Positions 12,365 through 23,814 of a DNA stretch of 64,000 nt are shown here, piece after piece. Location of the stretch: positions 1,188,187,413 through 1,188,251,412 of the forward strand of contig NC_064615.1 in the NCBI RefSeq assembly GCF_023898315.1, given 5' to 3'. The translations under genes were made by a program, and so were the position numbers. Source of the stretch: Schistocerca nitens. Taxonomy: Eukaryota; Arthropoda; Insecta; Orthoptera; Acrididae. Below the pieces are notes generated by a model. It was not told the origin of the DNA. It made no database searches and saw only the letters and a list, made by a program, of their open reading frames with translations. Numbering within the stretch: the stretch's first letter is position 1; each line of letters starts with the position of its first letter.

Positions 12365-12670
12365 TTCTTCTGATTGATAGGTCCTAAACCTATTGTTCTG
12401 CTAAGAGGAATATGAATCCCTGGGGATAATCTGTCCTTCTGAAAAACCTCCCCCACCTGCCCCCATCCCCCTCATCCTCCCAATCCCTCAAGAAATTTCA
12501 AACCTCTCCCTCTCCCTCGCTGATACAGGTACACTTTTAGGTCTGCATTATTCAAATATCAATTTGACTGACTACTGAATTAAATACATCAAATAATCAG
12601 CCCTCCCTCCCTGGTAAACCTTCAACCTTCCCTTTCCCTCTCCTGCTCCGCTACCTGGAAACTGACAGCT
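12365..12670 (+). repeat. Non-coding repeat family R, copy 5 (fragment)
   Basis: Matches the segment of copy 1 around 6300-6560 in order: cctattgttctgctaag, ggataatctgtccttc, the pyrimidine-rich stretch, caggtacacttttag and the ccctccctggtaaacc-like block. Diverged and truncated at both ends. Confidence 0.75.
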
Positions 12671-12857
12671 CTGTGCTGAAGAGGAAGGATCTCATGACAC
12701 GAAATTCAGTTGTATAGCAGAGGGTATATTGTTTATCTATAAAAAGTTTAGTTTGCAGAAGTTGGATCTCTTTTGCTCGTCATTCGCTGCAGTTTGGGAA
12801 AATGCAGTTCTTGCAAAGAAGTAATTAAATCGATCGTTTTTTAATTCTGTTCACACA

Positions 12858-12894
12858 AGGAATACCGTCACGATTTAAGGTGGCTATAATTTCT
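12858..12894 (+). repeat. Left part of repeat P, copy A (split by LINE)
   Basis: The segment ending in ggctataatttct matches 23815-23841 and is the left flank of the LINE insertion. Its continuation is at 15345-15838. Only the last 20 or so bases are clearly similar. Confidence 0.55.
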
Positions 12895-14144
12895 AATCAG
12901 AATCGACAGCAGACCAACACCGACAACGATAGTTCAGGTATACATACCGACGTCGCAAGCTGAAGATGAACAGATAGAGAAAGTGTATGAGGATATTGAA
13001 AGGGTAATGCAGTATGTAAAGGGGGACGAATGCAGTTGTAGGGGAAGGAGTAGAAGAAAAGGTTACAGGAGAATATGGGCTTGGGACGAGGAATGAAAGA
13101 GGAGAAAGACTAATTGAGTTCTGTAACAAGTTTCAGCTAGTAATAGCGAATACCCTGTTAAAGAATCACAAGAGGAGGAGGTATACTTGGAAAAGACCGG
13201 GAGATACGGGAAGATTTCAATTAGATTACATCATGGTCAGACAGAGATTCCGAAATCAGATACTGGATTGTAAGGCGTACCCAGGAGCAGATACAGACTC
13301 AGATCACAATATAGTAGTGATGAAGAGTAGGCTGAAGTTCAAGACATTAGTCGGGAAGAATCAATACGCAAAGAAGTGGGATACGGAAGTACTAAGGAAT
13401 GACGAGATACGTTTGAAGTTCTCTAACGCTATAGATACAGCAATAAGGAATAGCGCAGTAGGCAGTACAGTTGAAGAGAAATGGACATCTCTAAAAAGGG
13501 CCATCACAGAAGTTGGGAAGGAAAACATAGGTACAAAGAAGGTAGCAGCGAAGAAATCATGGGTAACAGAAGAAATACTTCAATTGATTGATGAAAGGAG
13601 GAAGTACAAACATGTTCCGGGAAAATCAGGAATACAGAAATACAAGTCGCTGAGGAATGAAATAAATAGGAAGTGCAGGGAAGCTAAGACGAAATGGCTG
13701 CAGGAAAAATGTGAAGACATCGAAAAAGATATGATTGTCGGAAGGACCGACTCAGCATACAGGAAAGTCAAAACAACCTTTGGTGACATTAAAAGCAACG
13801 GTGGTAACATTAAGAGTGCAACGGGAATTCCATTTTTAAATGCAGAGGAGAGAGCAGATAGGTGGAAAGAATACATTGAAAGCCTCTATGAGGGTGAAGA
13901 TTTGTCTGATGTGATAGAAGAAGAAACAGGAGTTGATTTAGAAGAGATAGGGGATCCAGTATTAGAATCGAAATTTACAAGAGCTTTGGAGGACTTACGG
14001 TCAAATAAGGCAGAAGGGAAAGATAACATTCCATCAGAATTTCTAAAATCATTGCGGGAAGTGGCAACAAAACGACTATTCACGTTGACATGCATCGAAG
14101 CTGCTTACAAGAATAATATACAGAAGAATGGAAAAGAAAATTGA
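12895..14144 (+). pseudogene. LINE endonuclease C-terminal part and linker
   Basis: In the family this protein nicks target DNA to prime reverse transcription. The frame from about 12890 reads VQVYIPTSQAEDEQ, a block typical of EEP nucleases. After a frameshift near 13035 it continues through 'RRRYTWKRPGDTGRFQLDYI' to the active-site SDH motif in TDSDHN at about 13297-13314. A lysine/arginine-rich linker follows (13330-13900), then the start of the reverse transcriptase (KAEGKDNIPSEFLK, about 14007). The open frame is 303 codons from 13233. It runs into a short deletion near 14110 that removes the start of the reverse transcriptase domain. Non-functional. Confidence 0.85.
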
Positions 14145-15331
14145 GAATGCGCTAGGTGACGATCAGTTTGGCTTTAGGAAAAGTAAAGGGACGAGAGAGG
14201 CAGTTCTGACGTTACGGCTAATAATGGAAGCAAGGCTAAAGAAAAATCAAGACACTTTCATAGGATTTGCCGAGCTGGAGAAAGCGTTCGACAATTTAAA
14301 ATGGTGCAAGCTGTTCGAGATTCTGAAAAAAGTAGGGGTAAGCTATAGGGAGAGACGGGTCAAATACAATATGTACAACAACCAAGAGGGAAAAATAAGA
14401 GGGGACGATCAAGAACGAAGTGCTCGTATTAAGAAGGGTGTAAGACAAGGCTGTAGCCTTTTGCCCCTACTCTTCAATCTGTACATCGAGGAAGCAATGA
14501 TGGAAATAAAAGAAAGGTTCAGGAATGGAATTAAAATACAAGGTGAAAGGATATCAATGATACGATTCGCTGATGACATTGCTATCCTGAGTGAAAGTGA
14601 AGAAGAATTAAATGATCTGCTGAACGGAATGAACAGTCTAATGAGTACACAGTATGGTTTGAGAGTAAATCGGAGAAAGACGAAGGTAATGAGAAGTAGT
14701 AGAAATGAGAACAGCGAGAAACTTAACATCAGGATTGATGGTCACGAAGTCAATGAAGTTAAGGAATTCTGCTACCTAGGCAGTAAAATAACCAATGACG
14801 GACGGAGCAAGGAGGACATCAAAAGCAGACTCGCTATGGCAAAAAAAGGCATTTCTGGCCAAGAGAAGTCTACTAATATCAAATACCGGCCTTAATTTGA
14901 GGAAGAAATTTCTGAGGATGTACGTCTGGAGTACAGCATTGTATGGTAGTGAAACATGGACTGTGGGAAAACCGGAACAGAAGAGAATCGAAGCATTTGA
15001 GATGTGGTGCTAAAGACGAATGTTGAAAATTAGGTGGACTGATAGGGTAAGGAATGAGGAGGCTCTACGCAGAATCGGAGAGGAAAGGAATATGTGGAAA
15101 ACACTGATAAGGAGAAGGGACAGGATGATGGGACATCTGCTAAGACATGAGGGAATGACTTCCATGGTACTAGAGGGAGCTGTAGAGGGCAAAAACTGTA
15201 GAGGAAGACAGAGATTGGAATACGTCAAGCAAATAATTGAGGACGTAGGTTACAAGTGCTACTCTGAGATGAAGAGGTTGGCACAGGAGAGGAATTCGTG
15301 GCGGGCCGCATCAAACCAGTCAGTAGACTGA
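14128..15331 (+). pseudogene. LINE reverse transcriptase, broken
   Basis: Reverse transcriptase of the same LINE. Visible blocks are DDQFGFRKSKGTRE (about 14160), the motif A region FAELEKAFDN with Glu where LINE families usually have Asp, GVRQGCSLLPLLFNLY (about 14440) and the catalytic FADD in MIRFADDIAIL (about 14560-14592). The C-terminal segment has FCYLGSKIT (about 14770), KRIEAFEMWC (14983-15012) and RHEGMTSMV (15146-15172), and it ends with NQSVD at 15331. A frameshift near 14850 and a stop after MWC divide it into three frames. The same C-terminal blocks recur at 2.8-3.1 kb and on the minus strand at 32.4-33.3 kb. Confidence 0.88.
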
Positions 15332-15344
15332 TGACAAAAAAATA

Positions 15345-15838
15345 ATAATTTCTCACCTTACACGAAATCATCCACCTACTTTGCCGTGATCTACGAACAC
15401 AATTAGGTATCGTGTGATAGGTTGTACATCGTATGTATGAAAATATAAAGAAGACTGACATTGTCACGTACGCCTTGTAAATAATTGTTAACGCTTGTTG
15501 CACGAAAGGTGACGGAGTGTCTTTATTATCATATCAGTAGAGGTTGCAACGACAGCGGAAATGAAACGGCAGATGGACTTGGAGCCCTGGGTGGAAGACC
15601 CACACAGGTGTGTTGGTCCTGCTTAAACACGGGAAATAGCAAGACGGACGTCGTAGCACCTAAGCGCTGGAGCACAATAGAGTCGCGACCGGCCGTTATT
15701 GCAGCCGAACTGGAAGGATTATACTTCGGAAACTACGAAAATCTTGGACGCAGGTGAGAGGAACGAAGAAGCGGTATCTCGAAAACCACACAGGCTGTGT
15801 TATTTCCAACGATTTTTTACTCAGAAGCGTACCATTGT
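15345..15838 (+). repeat. Repeat P, copy A (right part)
   Basis: Closely similar to 23836-24245; shared blocks include gaaatgaaacggcagatgga, aatagcaagacggacgtcgt and cgcaggtgagaggaacgaag. Similarity ends abruptly at cattgta (about 15838). Copy A has an extra segment of about 70 bp (15407-15478) absent from copy B. Non-coding in both copies; class unknown. Confidence 0.8.
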
Positions 15839-16984
15839 ATCACTATAAGATTTTCCTCGCAAACTTTCCTCGCTGGACGACAAAAGACTAAAATATGGTT
15901 GGTCGGTGTTCGGAAGAATCTGTAGAGAGGGAGAATATTCCGTGGTTTCGGGAATATGATTCGTTTTCTGAATTACGATGGTGGGGAGCCAAGCCTTGCT
16001 GGGAAGCAAGCGCTGGAGAGACGAGGTCTTCCGTTGCGAGCACCCGTGTGTGACGGTCGCTCGATATCAGCTCTGTTGGTACAGACGGACTTGCTGTCTT
16101 TGCTCTCAGGAGAGTTTATAGTTAGAACAGTCAGGCACTGTACTGTTGCGAACCTATACGATTCTGGACTTCACCTCCTGGCTGGAAGTCGTCGTTGAGT
16201 ACGCAGCGTTCAGTAATTGTGAGCACTTCCTCTGCCTATTCTTACAGTGGGACGTTATCTGAACTCCGTCCTTGTGGCTGGGAGTTCGCGTTTCTCGTAT
16301 GTAGAACACAGAGAGGAGAAGACATTATTACAGTATATTAGTCAGGGGACCGCCTTCTGCCGTCCTAGTGTTTCAAAGAGTTTATTTGTGGCTGGAGTTC
16401 TTCCATCGTCGCAGACGAGTACGAGAACCATCACTTCGACGCACCGGACGCAGTACATACGGTGATAGCGCAAATTGCTTCGGCTTATTAGGGCTATAAA
16501 AGCTAAACAGCTGTGATCACGTTAGTTTATTTCCACTGAGGTTCCACACCACCGTAGATCATCTTTGAAAGTAGTATCTTCTAGTGTTTGGTACGTGATG
16601 ATGTCAGTCATTTCGCGTTACTGACATTAGACATTAGACATTAGACAGAGTTGGGCAATTGATTAGTAATTTTACTTAGGAAATGTAAACTTTGTAATAC
16701 AGAGGTTTTCTTTTTAACCTACAGTAAATATATAAGCAGGAACAACGTTTATCATCGAGTAGGATTAGTTGCCTTCATCATTCATTTATGTTTAGATTGT
16801 AACTTATAGAATTAAGAGATCCTAAGATCTGCTTCTTCGGGTAGTCAGACAGGGCCAAATCTTCATTTTAGCGTGTATTATTTTCTGTTGCCCATATTCA
16901 CTTTTACAACCTCCTGGAGTAGCATCATGGATATAGCTTACCCTGCCAGGATCCTACTTAGACTCTTCTCATAGTAGTCATGAA
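15839..16984 (+). other. Probable LTR/leader region of the gypsy element
   Basis: This stretch lies between the end of repeat P and the gag remnant. It contains a good TATA box (16495-16502) and a short (acattag)3 tract near 16625-16645. I could not match it to the sequence downstream of the integrase, so a pair of LTRs is not demonstrated. Calling it LTR plus leader is inference from position. Confidence 0.35.
16495..16502 (+). promoter_or_regulatory. TATA box candidate
   Basis: tataaaag in the context gggctataaaagct, upstream of the gypsy gag remnant and on its strand. A start site would be expected near 16525; no strong initiator motif is visible there. Confidence 0.45.
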
Positions 16985-17735
16985 GTGGTTTCAAATACTT
17001 CGTATGTTCACATATCGAGGGAACAACGGAACACTGCCAAAACGTGCACGTCATACGAAGAGTTTCGTGACATATTTTTAAACAAATACTGGTCCAAGGA
17101 GACACAGGACAGGATCGAACAGGAAATAATGATAAGTAGAGACTTGGAGAGTTCAGGGTTCCGTAGTCCGGTGAAGTTTTTCGAAAACTTGACCAAGAAG
17201 AATCAGTAGTTGGACGATCCATGCACACCGGCTGAGATCATAAGATTGCGTTACATTAAGTTGCCAATTTCCTACCAGCAAACGCTCGTCGGCCGATGTG
17301 GAAGTGATGTAGAAGGATTCAAGAGTATCCTAAGAGAGTTAGAGTTCGCTTTCAAAGAGTAGCAGGCGCGAGAAAAACCTAGGCAGAGGGACGTGCAGAA
17401 TGGAAGAAGGGAGAACAACAGAGGGTATAACAGAGGCCATGCTTGGCAAAACAATGTAAATCGTCCGCCTCGCCAAAACATGGACCAGACAGATCGTAGC
17501 GGGAATAATGGACAATTGAGGAACTATGGCAGAGAATATAGGAAACAAAATGACCGGAGATAGTAGCCACAAAATAATGGCGCATCATGGGGCGACAATA
17601 GAGAAAATCGTCAACGGTCTGACCGAGGATGGGGTGGAACGAACAACAACAGGAATCGGGAACAATCGATTGAAATTAGACCACCCAACCCTGGGAGAGT
17701 ACACCAAGATGACATGGAAAATGAACAATGACTAG
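16985..17735 (+). pseudogene. Ty3/gypsy gag remnant
   Basis: The first frame contains SYEEFRDIFLNKYWSKETQD, a retrotransposon gag core with the common FRxxFLxKYW pattern. A stop after KKNQ (about 17207) interrupts it. The same frame continues through IIRLRYIKLPISYQ and an Arg/Asn/Gly-rich tail (17370-17600) typical of a nucleocapsid-like end, again with stops. No CCHC zinc knuckle is visible. Gag would form the particle that packages the element RNA. This copy cannot encode a full protein. Confidence 0.75.
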
Positions 17736-17809
17736 CCCAGATGGCGGGCACTAGAGAAACTGCGCCCGTAAACCGTCTCTGAAGTTATAATACAAATATT
17801 GTAGAATAT

Positions 17810-18240
17810 GTGGGCATGACGGAGATATTACTTGAAGAAAAGGAAACGTTACCTAAACAGGACATCTATCCGGTGGTAAATATACGAATTGGAGCAGTTA
17901 TGTGTACTGCTGCAGTGGACGGTGGAAGTGAACTCTCAGCAATTTCAGATAGGCTGCTCGCTAAATGCAAAGAGTCAGTTAATCCACCGGTGCTCACAGT
18001 ACAAAAAACAAAGGTACCAGGTGCGCTAGTTGGAAAGGGTATGGAAATACTGCAACGAGCACGTCTAGACTATGACTGCAAATCTGTTCATAACACCGAA
18101 ACTAACAGCTGATATAATAATCGGTGCAGATTTTCTTTCAGCGCAGAAAGCTATCATCGATCTAGGAAGGGGGGAGTTAACGTTGGGGAGAGAGAATAAA
18201 ATAAAAATTCACGGGCGAACATGGAGTTCAGAGGGAAGAG
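17810..18240 (+). pseudogene. Ty3/gypsy protease remnant
   Basis: An aspartic-protease-like segment is visible in the frame starting at 17810: VNIRIGAVMCTAAVDGGSEL, followed by SAISDRLL. Gypsy proteases normally have D-T/S-G at the active site; here it is D-G-G (Asp codon 17918-17920). A frameshift near 18100 moves the reading frame into IIIGADFLSAQKAIIDL, the second conserved block. Inactive by sequence. Confidence 0.75.
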
Positions 18241-18362
18241 TGTAAAAAAATGAGAATAAAACAGAGTTCAAGTCAGAACGTGAACATATTAATGAAATTA
18301 ACAGTAAGATTGATTCGAAACTTGAGAATCTGGATAACATAGATAATAAGGACAGAAAAGGG

Positions 18363-19790
18363 TTGGAGCTTGCACTTAAAAATAACGCAGAGATCTTCGT
18401 ACCCAAAACCGGACGCATTAATGGGTATCAATATATATTTGAGGTAAAGAAACGTAGACCATTTCGGGTACCTCCCTATGCCATCTCATGGTCATACCGG
18501 GAAAAGGTTCTAAGTGAACTACGAAGAATGGAGGACGAAGGTGTAATTGGGGCCCGAGGTCTGAGTATAATAGTCCACTACGCATGGTAGACAAAAAGGA
18601 CGGTGGAATTCGACTGGTGTTAGACTCACGCCAAATAAATACCGTTATTGTGCCAGAGACGGATCGCCCTGAAAGGCTCGAGGAGCTGCTTCAGAGATTT
18701 CACGGGGTTTCCGTGTTTTCCTCACTTCATTTGCGCTCGAGCTTTCGGCAGATTGAGCTCGATCCTGAATGCCGAAAATAAACGGCCTTTATTGCTTTCG
18801 GAAGGTGTTTTCAATTCAAAAGGCTCCCTTTTGGATTGAATATATCTTCAGCTGCATTTATCAGGGGTTTCAGCAAAATATTGGGTGAAGAGTTAAAAGA
18901 GAAGCTCACGTGTTATGTAGACGGTATACTGATAGCAGAAAAGACCTGAGAGAGACATAACAAACTCTTAGAGGAAGTCTTCAGCAGTTTGAAAAGATAT
19001 GGAGTGACCGCAAACATTCAGAAGTCTTGTTTTGGGAGCAGTACGGTCAGCTTTCTGGGACACGTGATAACAGGAGAAGGGATTAGTACCGACCCAGAGA
19101 GGATGGCAGAAATTGCAAAGTTTACCACTCCTAAAACCAGAAAACAGCTGAGAGGGTTTCTTGGATTCATAAATTTCTATAAAAAGTTTATCTATGTGGA
19201 AACATTGGCAAGTCCTCGACTCTGCAAATTGACAGGAAAAGGGACACCCTGGGTGTGGGATGTGTGTGCAGACCGAGAATGCAGTAATTTGAAGGCGGCA
19301 CTCGTCACTGCTTCTACTTTATCACATCCTGACTTATCACAGGACTTGTGTATGGCCACTGGCAGTGCAAAAGCCGTTCTGGGAGTCATGCTGTTTCAGG
19401 AGCTTGAACAAGATGGCAAATTAGTACCCAGAACGATCGCCTTTGGTAGCAGGTAAGAAATTACTCTGTTACCGAACTTGAAGCCGTTGCAATGGTATGG
19501 GGATTTAAAAAGTTGAGGTACTTTCTGTTCGGTAGAAAAACAAAAATCTATACGGACCATTTCTCCTAATCGCATGGAAGACTAGCGAGATGGGTAGCGG
19601 TGCTTCAGGGATACCAGTTTTCAGCGGTCTATGTACCTGGTCCGACGAACGTCATCGCTGACGCCCTGTCCCGCTCACCTACTGGCATAACAGAAGAGAC
19701 GCCTGAAGCATTAGAGCAAGAGCACTTTTCGTTATTCTTCCTCAAAGGAGTGGCATTTGAAAACGATGCGGAATATCCAGAATGAGCAGG
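18363..19790 (+). pseudogene. Ty3/gypsy reverse transcriptase-RNase H remnant
   Basis: In order: IFEVKKRRPFRVPPYAI (about 18433), MVDKKDGGIRLVLDSRQIN (18584-18640), motif A at VFSSLHLRSSFRQ (18713-18751) and LPFGLNISSAAF (about 18826-18861). Motif B is followed by YVDG (18914-18925) where YVDD is expected. The thumb/connection region (FLGHVITGEGI, QLRGFLGFINFYKKF) and the RNase H region (IAFGSR, ADALSRSP) follow. Both catalytic positions are changed: Asp to His at 18728-18730 and Asp to Gly at 18923-18925. Stops occur at about 18590, 18779, 18947 and 19456. The product would copy element RNA; this copy is long dead. Confidence 0.88.
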
Positions 19791-21129
19791 ACAAGGACCC
19801 AGATTTAGTCAAAATAAAGGAAAAATGGAAGGATCGGACGCAGGCCTGCATAAGACAGCACTACCTCTTGAGAAAAGGGAGTCTGTTTTATAGAGCAAAC
19901 GTTAATAATTCGTTGTGGGTTGTGTGCATACCAAATGAGTTAATAAATTTCGGTCCACGAAAATGTTTTATGAAAATGAGGATTGTCTGCTACTTTAAAA
20001 ACACGGAGAAACGCATACGGAAAGCACTAACCATTTGTAGAAACTGCCAAAAGGCGAAATCCATAAGTGTAGGAACCCAGGCTCCTTTATACCCAATAGT
20101 TCCTGAGAAGTCAAGGCATAAGGCAGCGACGGATTTAATGGGACCATTACCCAAGACACGAGGGGCCATCAATACGTATCGCTAGCAGTGGAGCTGACAT
20201 TAAAATTTGTGATGTTGACACCACTAAAACGGTCGACTGGTGCAACTGCAAGTAGATGCTTGTGCAGAGACTTCATAAACCAAGTTGGAACACCGAGCGA
20301 GGTGGCGCAGTGGGCAGCACACTGGACTCGCATTCGGAAGGACACCGGTTCAATCCCCCGTCCGGCCGTCCTCATTTAGGTTTTCCGTGATTTCCCTAAA
20401 TCGCTCCAGGCAAATGCCGGGATGGTTCCTTAGAAAGGGCACGGCCGACTTCCTTCCCCGTCCTTCCCTAATCCGATGAGACCGATGACCTTGCTGTCTG
20501 GTCTCCTTCCCCAAAACAACCCAACCAACCAAGTGGGAACTGTAGACTGTATCATCTGAGACAATGGACCTCAATACAAATCTGAGGTATGGAAAAGAAC
20601 ACTAAGGAGGTATAAGATAAAGCCTACATTTATTAGTTCGAACCCTGCACAGAGAACGATGAAGGATTTGGGCCATTTATGTAGATTATATATGTTTCTT
20701 AAAGATTTTCAGAACGTGATAAACGAGCTTCCCCACAGTACGACACTGATGCCACCTACGATTGTTCCGGAGAATAGGGACTCTCCAAATAAAACTCGAG
20801 GACTGATCGATTTTCCACAAAGGACGCGCCGACAGCATAAAGTCATAGTGGAGGAGGCTTTGCGCAATATTCGGGTCGCTAGTGAGAGGCACAAGGTGCG
20901 CGCAAACCAAAAGGCGCACGAAAGGGAGTTTGTAGTTGGACAAAAAGTCTTAGTTAAGTCTTACAGGTTGTCCAACAAACAAATGAAGCTGTGTCAAAAG
21001 TTCTACAAGAGATACAGCGGCCATGTACGTATAAGAAGACTAGCGCACGCAAATGCGGTTGAAATTGAGTCTGTGAAAACAGGAAAATCTTTGGAACTCC
21101 ATCATGTGAGCCATCTCAAGCATTTATAG
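19757..21129 (+). pseudogene. Ty3/gypsy integrase remnant, split by a SINE
   Basis: The N-terminal zinc-binding region ends with CRNCQKAK (about 20035). The core begins ATDLMGPLPKTRG (about 20127-20165). A SINE-B occupies 20292-20526. The core resumes after it with DNGPQYKSEVWKR (about 20554), where a stop codon replaces the residue before DNGP, and continues with SSNPAQRTMKDLG (about 20635). Gypsy integrases usually have NPxER here, so the catalytic Glu seems to be Gln. The C-terminal part (about 20790-21129) is intact as a frame and ends LELHHVSHLKHL. Integrase would insert the cDNA into the genome; this one cannot. Confidence 0.85.
20292..20526 (+). mobile_element. SINE-B, tRNA-derived SINE inserted in gypsy integrase
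   Basis: A second SINE family. The head has A box gtggcgcagtggg and B box ggttcaatccc (about 20347-20357). The tail runs through tttccgtgatttcccta, tgccgggatggttcctt and ccgatgacc, and ends ccaaaacaacccaacc. A 14-bp duplication flanks it: aaccaagttggaac (20278-20291) and aaccaagtgggaac (20527-20540), with one mismatch. It interrupts the gypsy integrase, so it is younger than the gypsy insertion. Confidence 0.9.
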
Positions 21130-23013
21130 AATAAGTAGGGAGAATCTAAGGGAGCTTGTAGGGCACATGTATTGTATTGTATAGTTAGCAATAAAGTTAA
21201 GTGTTACACTGAAGGTATCTGCAGCTTTATCAAATTTTTTATAATATTATCATGTTAAAAGAGGTACTACAGTACATAAAATGGCAGAATGTCGTGGGTA
21301 AGAAAATTAGGGTATGTTTCTTGGTAGGTTATAACTATGTACACTGCAAGCTGAGCGTACAATTTTAAAAGGTGTTTAGAGTTTAAGATGTGCTATCTGT
21401 CCATGAAAGAATGAAGTGAAATTGAGAGACGTGTGGTACTGCAAAAACGTTGTAAAGATATGTGAATAGATAAAAAAATTATTAACTAATTGATGTGGAA
21501 CGTATTAGGAGAAAAAGTAAGTAAAAGGTTTTAGAAATCAGTGTCTATTTTACATATTTAGCAATAGCATCATAAATGAGTGACCTGCTAATAGGGTTTG
21601 CGGTGACACGCAGGTGTGTCGTCCAAGTATGAATTCAAAAGGTGGCCAGCTCCACGTGTCTACGTGAGAGCGCACAGTTATTTCTGTGAGAAAGTAGTTG
21701 CGTACACGGTGAACAGTTCTGCGAAATTCCGTGTGAGCGCACCAACATATTATTTGAGTGTTAGAGGGACATGGACATGTAAAATGTAATAAAGGAAAAG
21801 TACGAAGCTGTACATTCAAAGCACAGGACACGGACGGTAGTACATAAGGACATGGCAGTCGTGCTGATGAGCAGTGATTTTATATAATCTACTAAAATCT
21901 TTATATTTGCAGGTACTACTAGTAAAATAAAATGTAAGTTTATTAAGATGAAAACAAGAGACCACCAGAGAAAGTCAACAGCAGCAGATCCGAAAAAGGA
22001 GGACAGAGAAGAGAAGGTATTACTGAGTAAAACCATGAGAAAAGGTACGTGAAAGCGTGATTAAAATAAAAGATATCAGTAATTGCACTAAACTTGCTAT
22101 GTAGTATGATTGTCCACAGGAAGCACGCCCGAAGCATGAAATGAAGAAGAGGCCCACCTAATCACTCATTTGTGTATGTTTGTGTGCGCAGACGTGCGCT
22201 TTCTTGTTCACAGATATTCACGACGACATCCAAAATGTAAACCAAGAGCCATGAGATCGGACGATGTTGTGATACCCACGACAGTATGGTAGGTAGACTT
22301 ATATAAACATCCTGCTGGCCAGTAATTAACAGTAGTTTAACAAGTTGATTAACAAATAGTTTAACAAGTAGTATTTGCAACTATTAACATTGGGATTTGG
22401 TGAGGATGACTTCTATTATTGTATGAATAACTAACGAACATGTATTTTTATAGGTATACAGATGCTGACTGATATTTAATAATTCATTGACATAGGTAGA
22501 GGCATATTCCTTTATAAGTAACGTTAACTTTGCACATAAATTTTTTTTATCAAAATAATAATAGTAAATACATGAGTGTCTTGGCTAATTATACAAACAG
22601 AACAGTAATAAATGTAAAGGTAAACGACCTCACTAGTGAATGCATCTTAAAATTTTATATTTCACAAATGTAAATAACACTTTGCGAGACACACTGGAAG
22701 CAACAACATGGCGCATGGCGTGCGGACAGAACAGGAGGCTAACAGGACGCCATTTGTAAACCAAAGCCCGGTCGCGGTCGCGGTCGCGGACACGGGCTAT
22801 TCATCAGCCGCCTCGAGAGCTCGGCCGGCGACAACACAGCACGAAACAACACGTTGAGCAAAAACTAGGCTTGGTCAGTCAGTTTGTGAAATGATGTTTT
22901 CTTTTGTAATGTAAGCCAAGAGCATAAATATGAACAACTGAAATTACGTAGGATGTTCCACAGAATTGTATAATGACCAATAGATAACCGCTAGAATAAT
23001 TGATGTAGCTGCT
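21130..23013. other. Unassigned DNA downstream of gypsy
   Basis: AT-rich, with no recognisable protein. The gypsy 3' LTR should start here but I could not match it to the upstream side. Near 22740-22830 there is a short GC-rich patch with ggtcgc tandem units (22770-22790). Confidence 0.4.
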
Positions 23014-23023
23014 TGTTTTTGCA

Positions 23024-23122
23024 ACCGGACAGAGTGGCTGAGCAGTTCTAGGCCCTACAGTCTGGAAACGCGCGACCGCTACGGTCGCAGGTTCGAATCC
23101 TGCCTCGGGCATGGAACCATTC
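23024..23122 (+). mobile_element. SINE-A, head only, with target duplication
   Basis: The plus-strand tRNA-like head (gagtggctgagcagttctag; B box ggttcgaatcc) ends at gcctcgggcatgg and is followed by only a few more bases. A 10-bp duplication, tgtttttgca (23014-23023 and 23123-23132), flanks it. This head-only form therefore inserted as such and is not a later deletion of the tail. Confidence 0.85.
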
Positions 23123-23489
23123 TGTTTTTGCATATCAATGGTTAAATGAAGCATATGTAATTTATTGGACGACCACTTTGGAAAGGTTAGGATACTTTAC
23201 TTTAATATTTCTTGCCTCAACCTATGTCTTAGGGATGGATGAATGACAGTGTGTGGTCCTTAAGTCTAAAGGAAGATGGGAACTGCAATTTTTGAAAGAG
23301 CATGAAAAAGTTTTTTGTTAGTTAAATGTCTTTTGATATTGTATATTCCAATTGTCACGTCTCGGAAAAATGTTGCAAACATAAAGGGTAGATAGATTAT
23401 AATAAACATGTAATAAGTAAATTTATGGCAGTATGCCCATGAATGAATGTAGAATGACTGTAGAAGAACATATCATGATTCAAGTGTTC

Positions 23490-23676
23490 AAATGGCTCTG
23501 AGCACTATGGGACTTAACATCTCTGGTCATCAGTCCCATAGAACTTAGAACTACTTAAACCTAACTAACCTAAGGACATCACACATCCATGCCCGAGGCA
23601 GGATTCGAACCTGCGACCGTAGCAGTCACGCGGTTCCGGACTGAGCGCCTAGAACCGCTAGACCACCGCGGCCGGC
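23490..23676 (-). mobile_element. SINE-A, full length
   Basis: Minus-strand copy with head at the right (ggattcgaacctgcgaccg) and tail at the left. A perfect 13-bp duplication gattcaagtgttc lies at 23477-23489 and 23677-23689. Confidence 0.92.
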
Positions 23677-23814
23677 GATTCAAGTGTTCCTCTGCCGTCA
23701 TATTCTTACTAGTTTTCTTCTACAGACAACTGATGGTTATATGATTTTGTACTGGATGAGATAATACTATAAGAATTACCCCATGCTAGTACAAAATATT
23801 TCGTTAGGTGGGGG

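Larger units (their letters stand above)
12895..15344 (+). mobile_element. RTE-like non-LTR retrotransposon (LINE), 5'-truncated
   Basis: A 2.45 kb plus-strand element carrying, in order, the C-terminal part of an EEP-type endonuclease, a linker and a reverse transcriptase. It ends in tgatgacaaaaaaataataa, a short A-rich 3' end as usual for this type. A 9-bp duplication, ataatttct, flanks it (12886-12894 and 15345-15353), so it inserted by target-primed reverse transcription and was 5'-truncated on arrival. It interrupts repeat P. The reading frame is now broken by at least one deletion near 14110, a frameshift near 14850 and a stop at 15011-15013. Confidence 0.9.
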
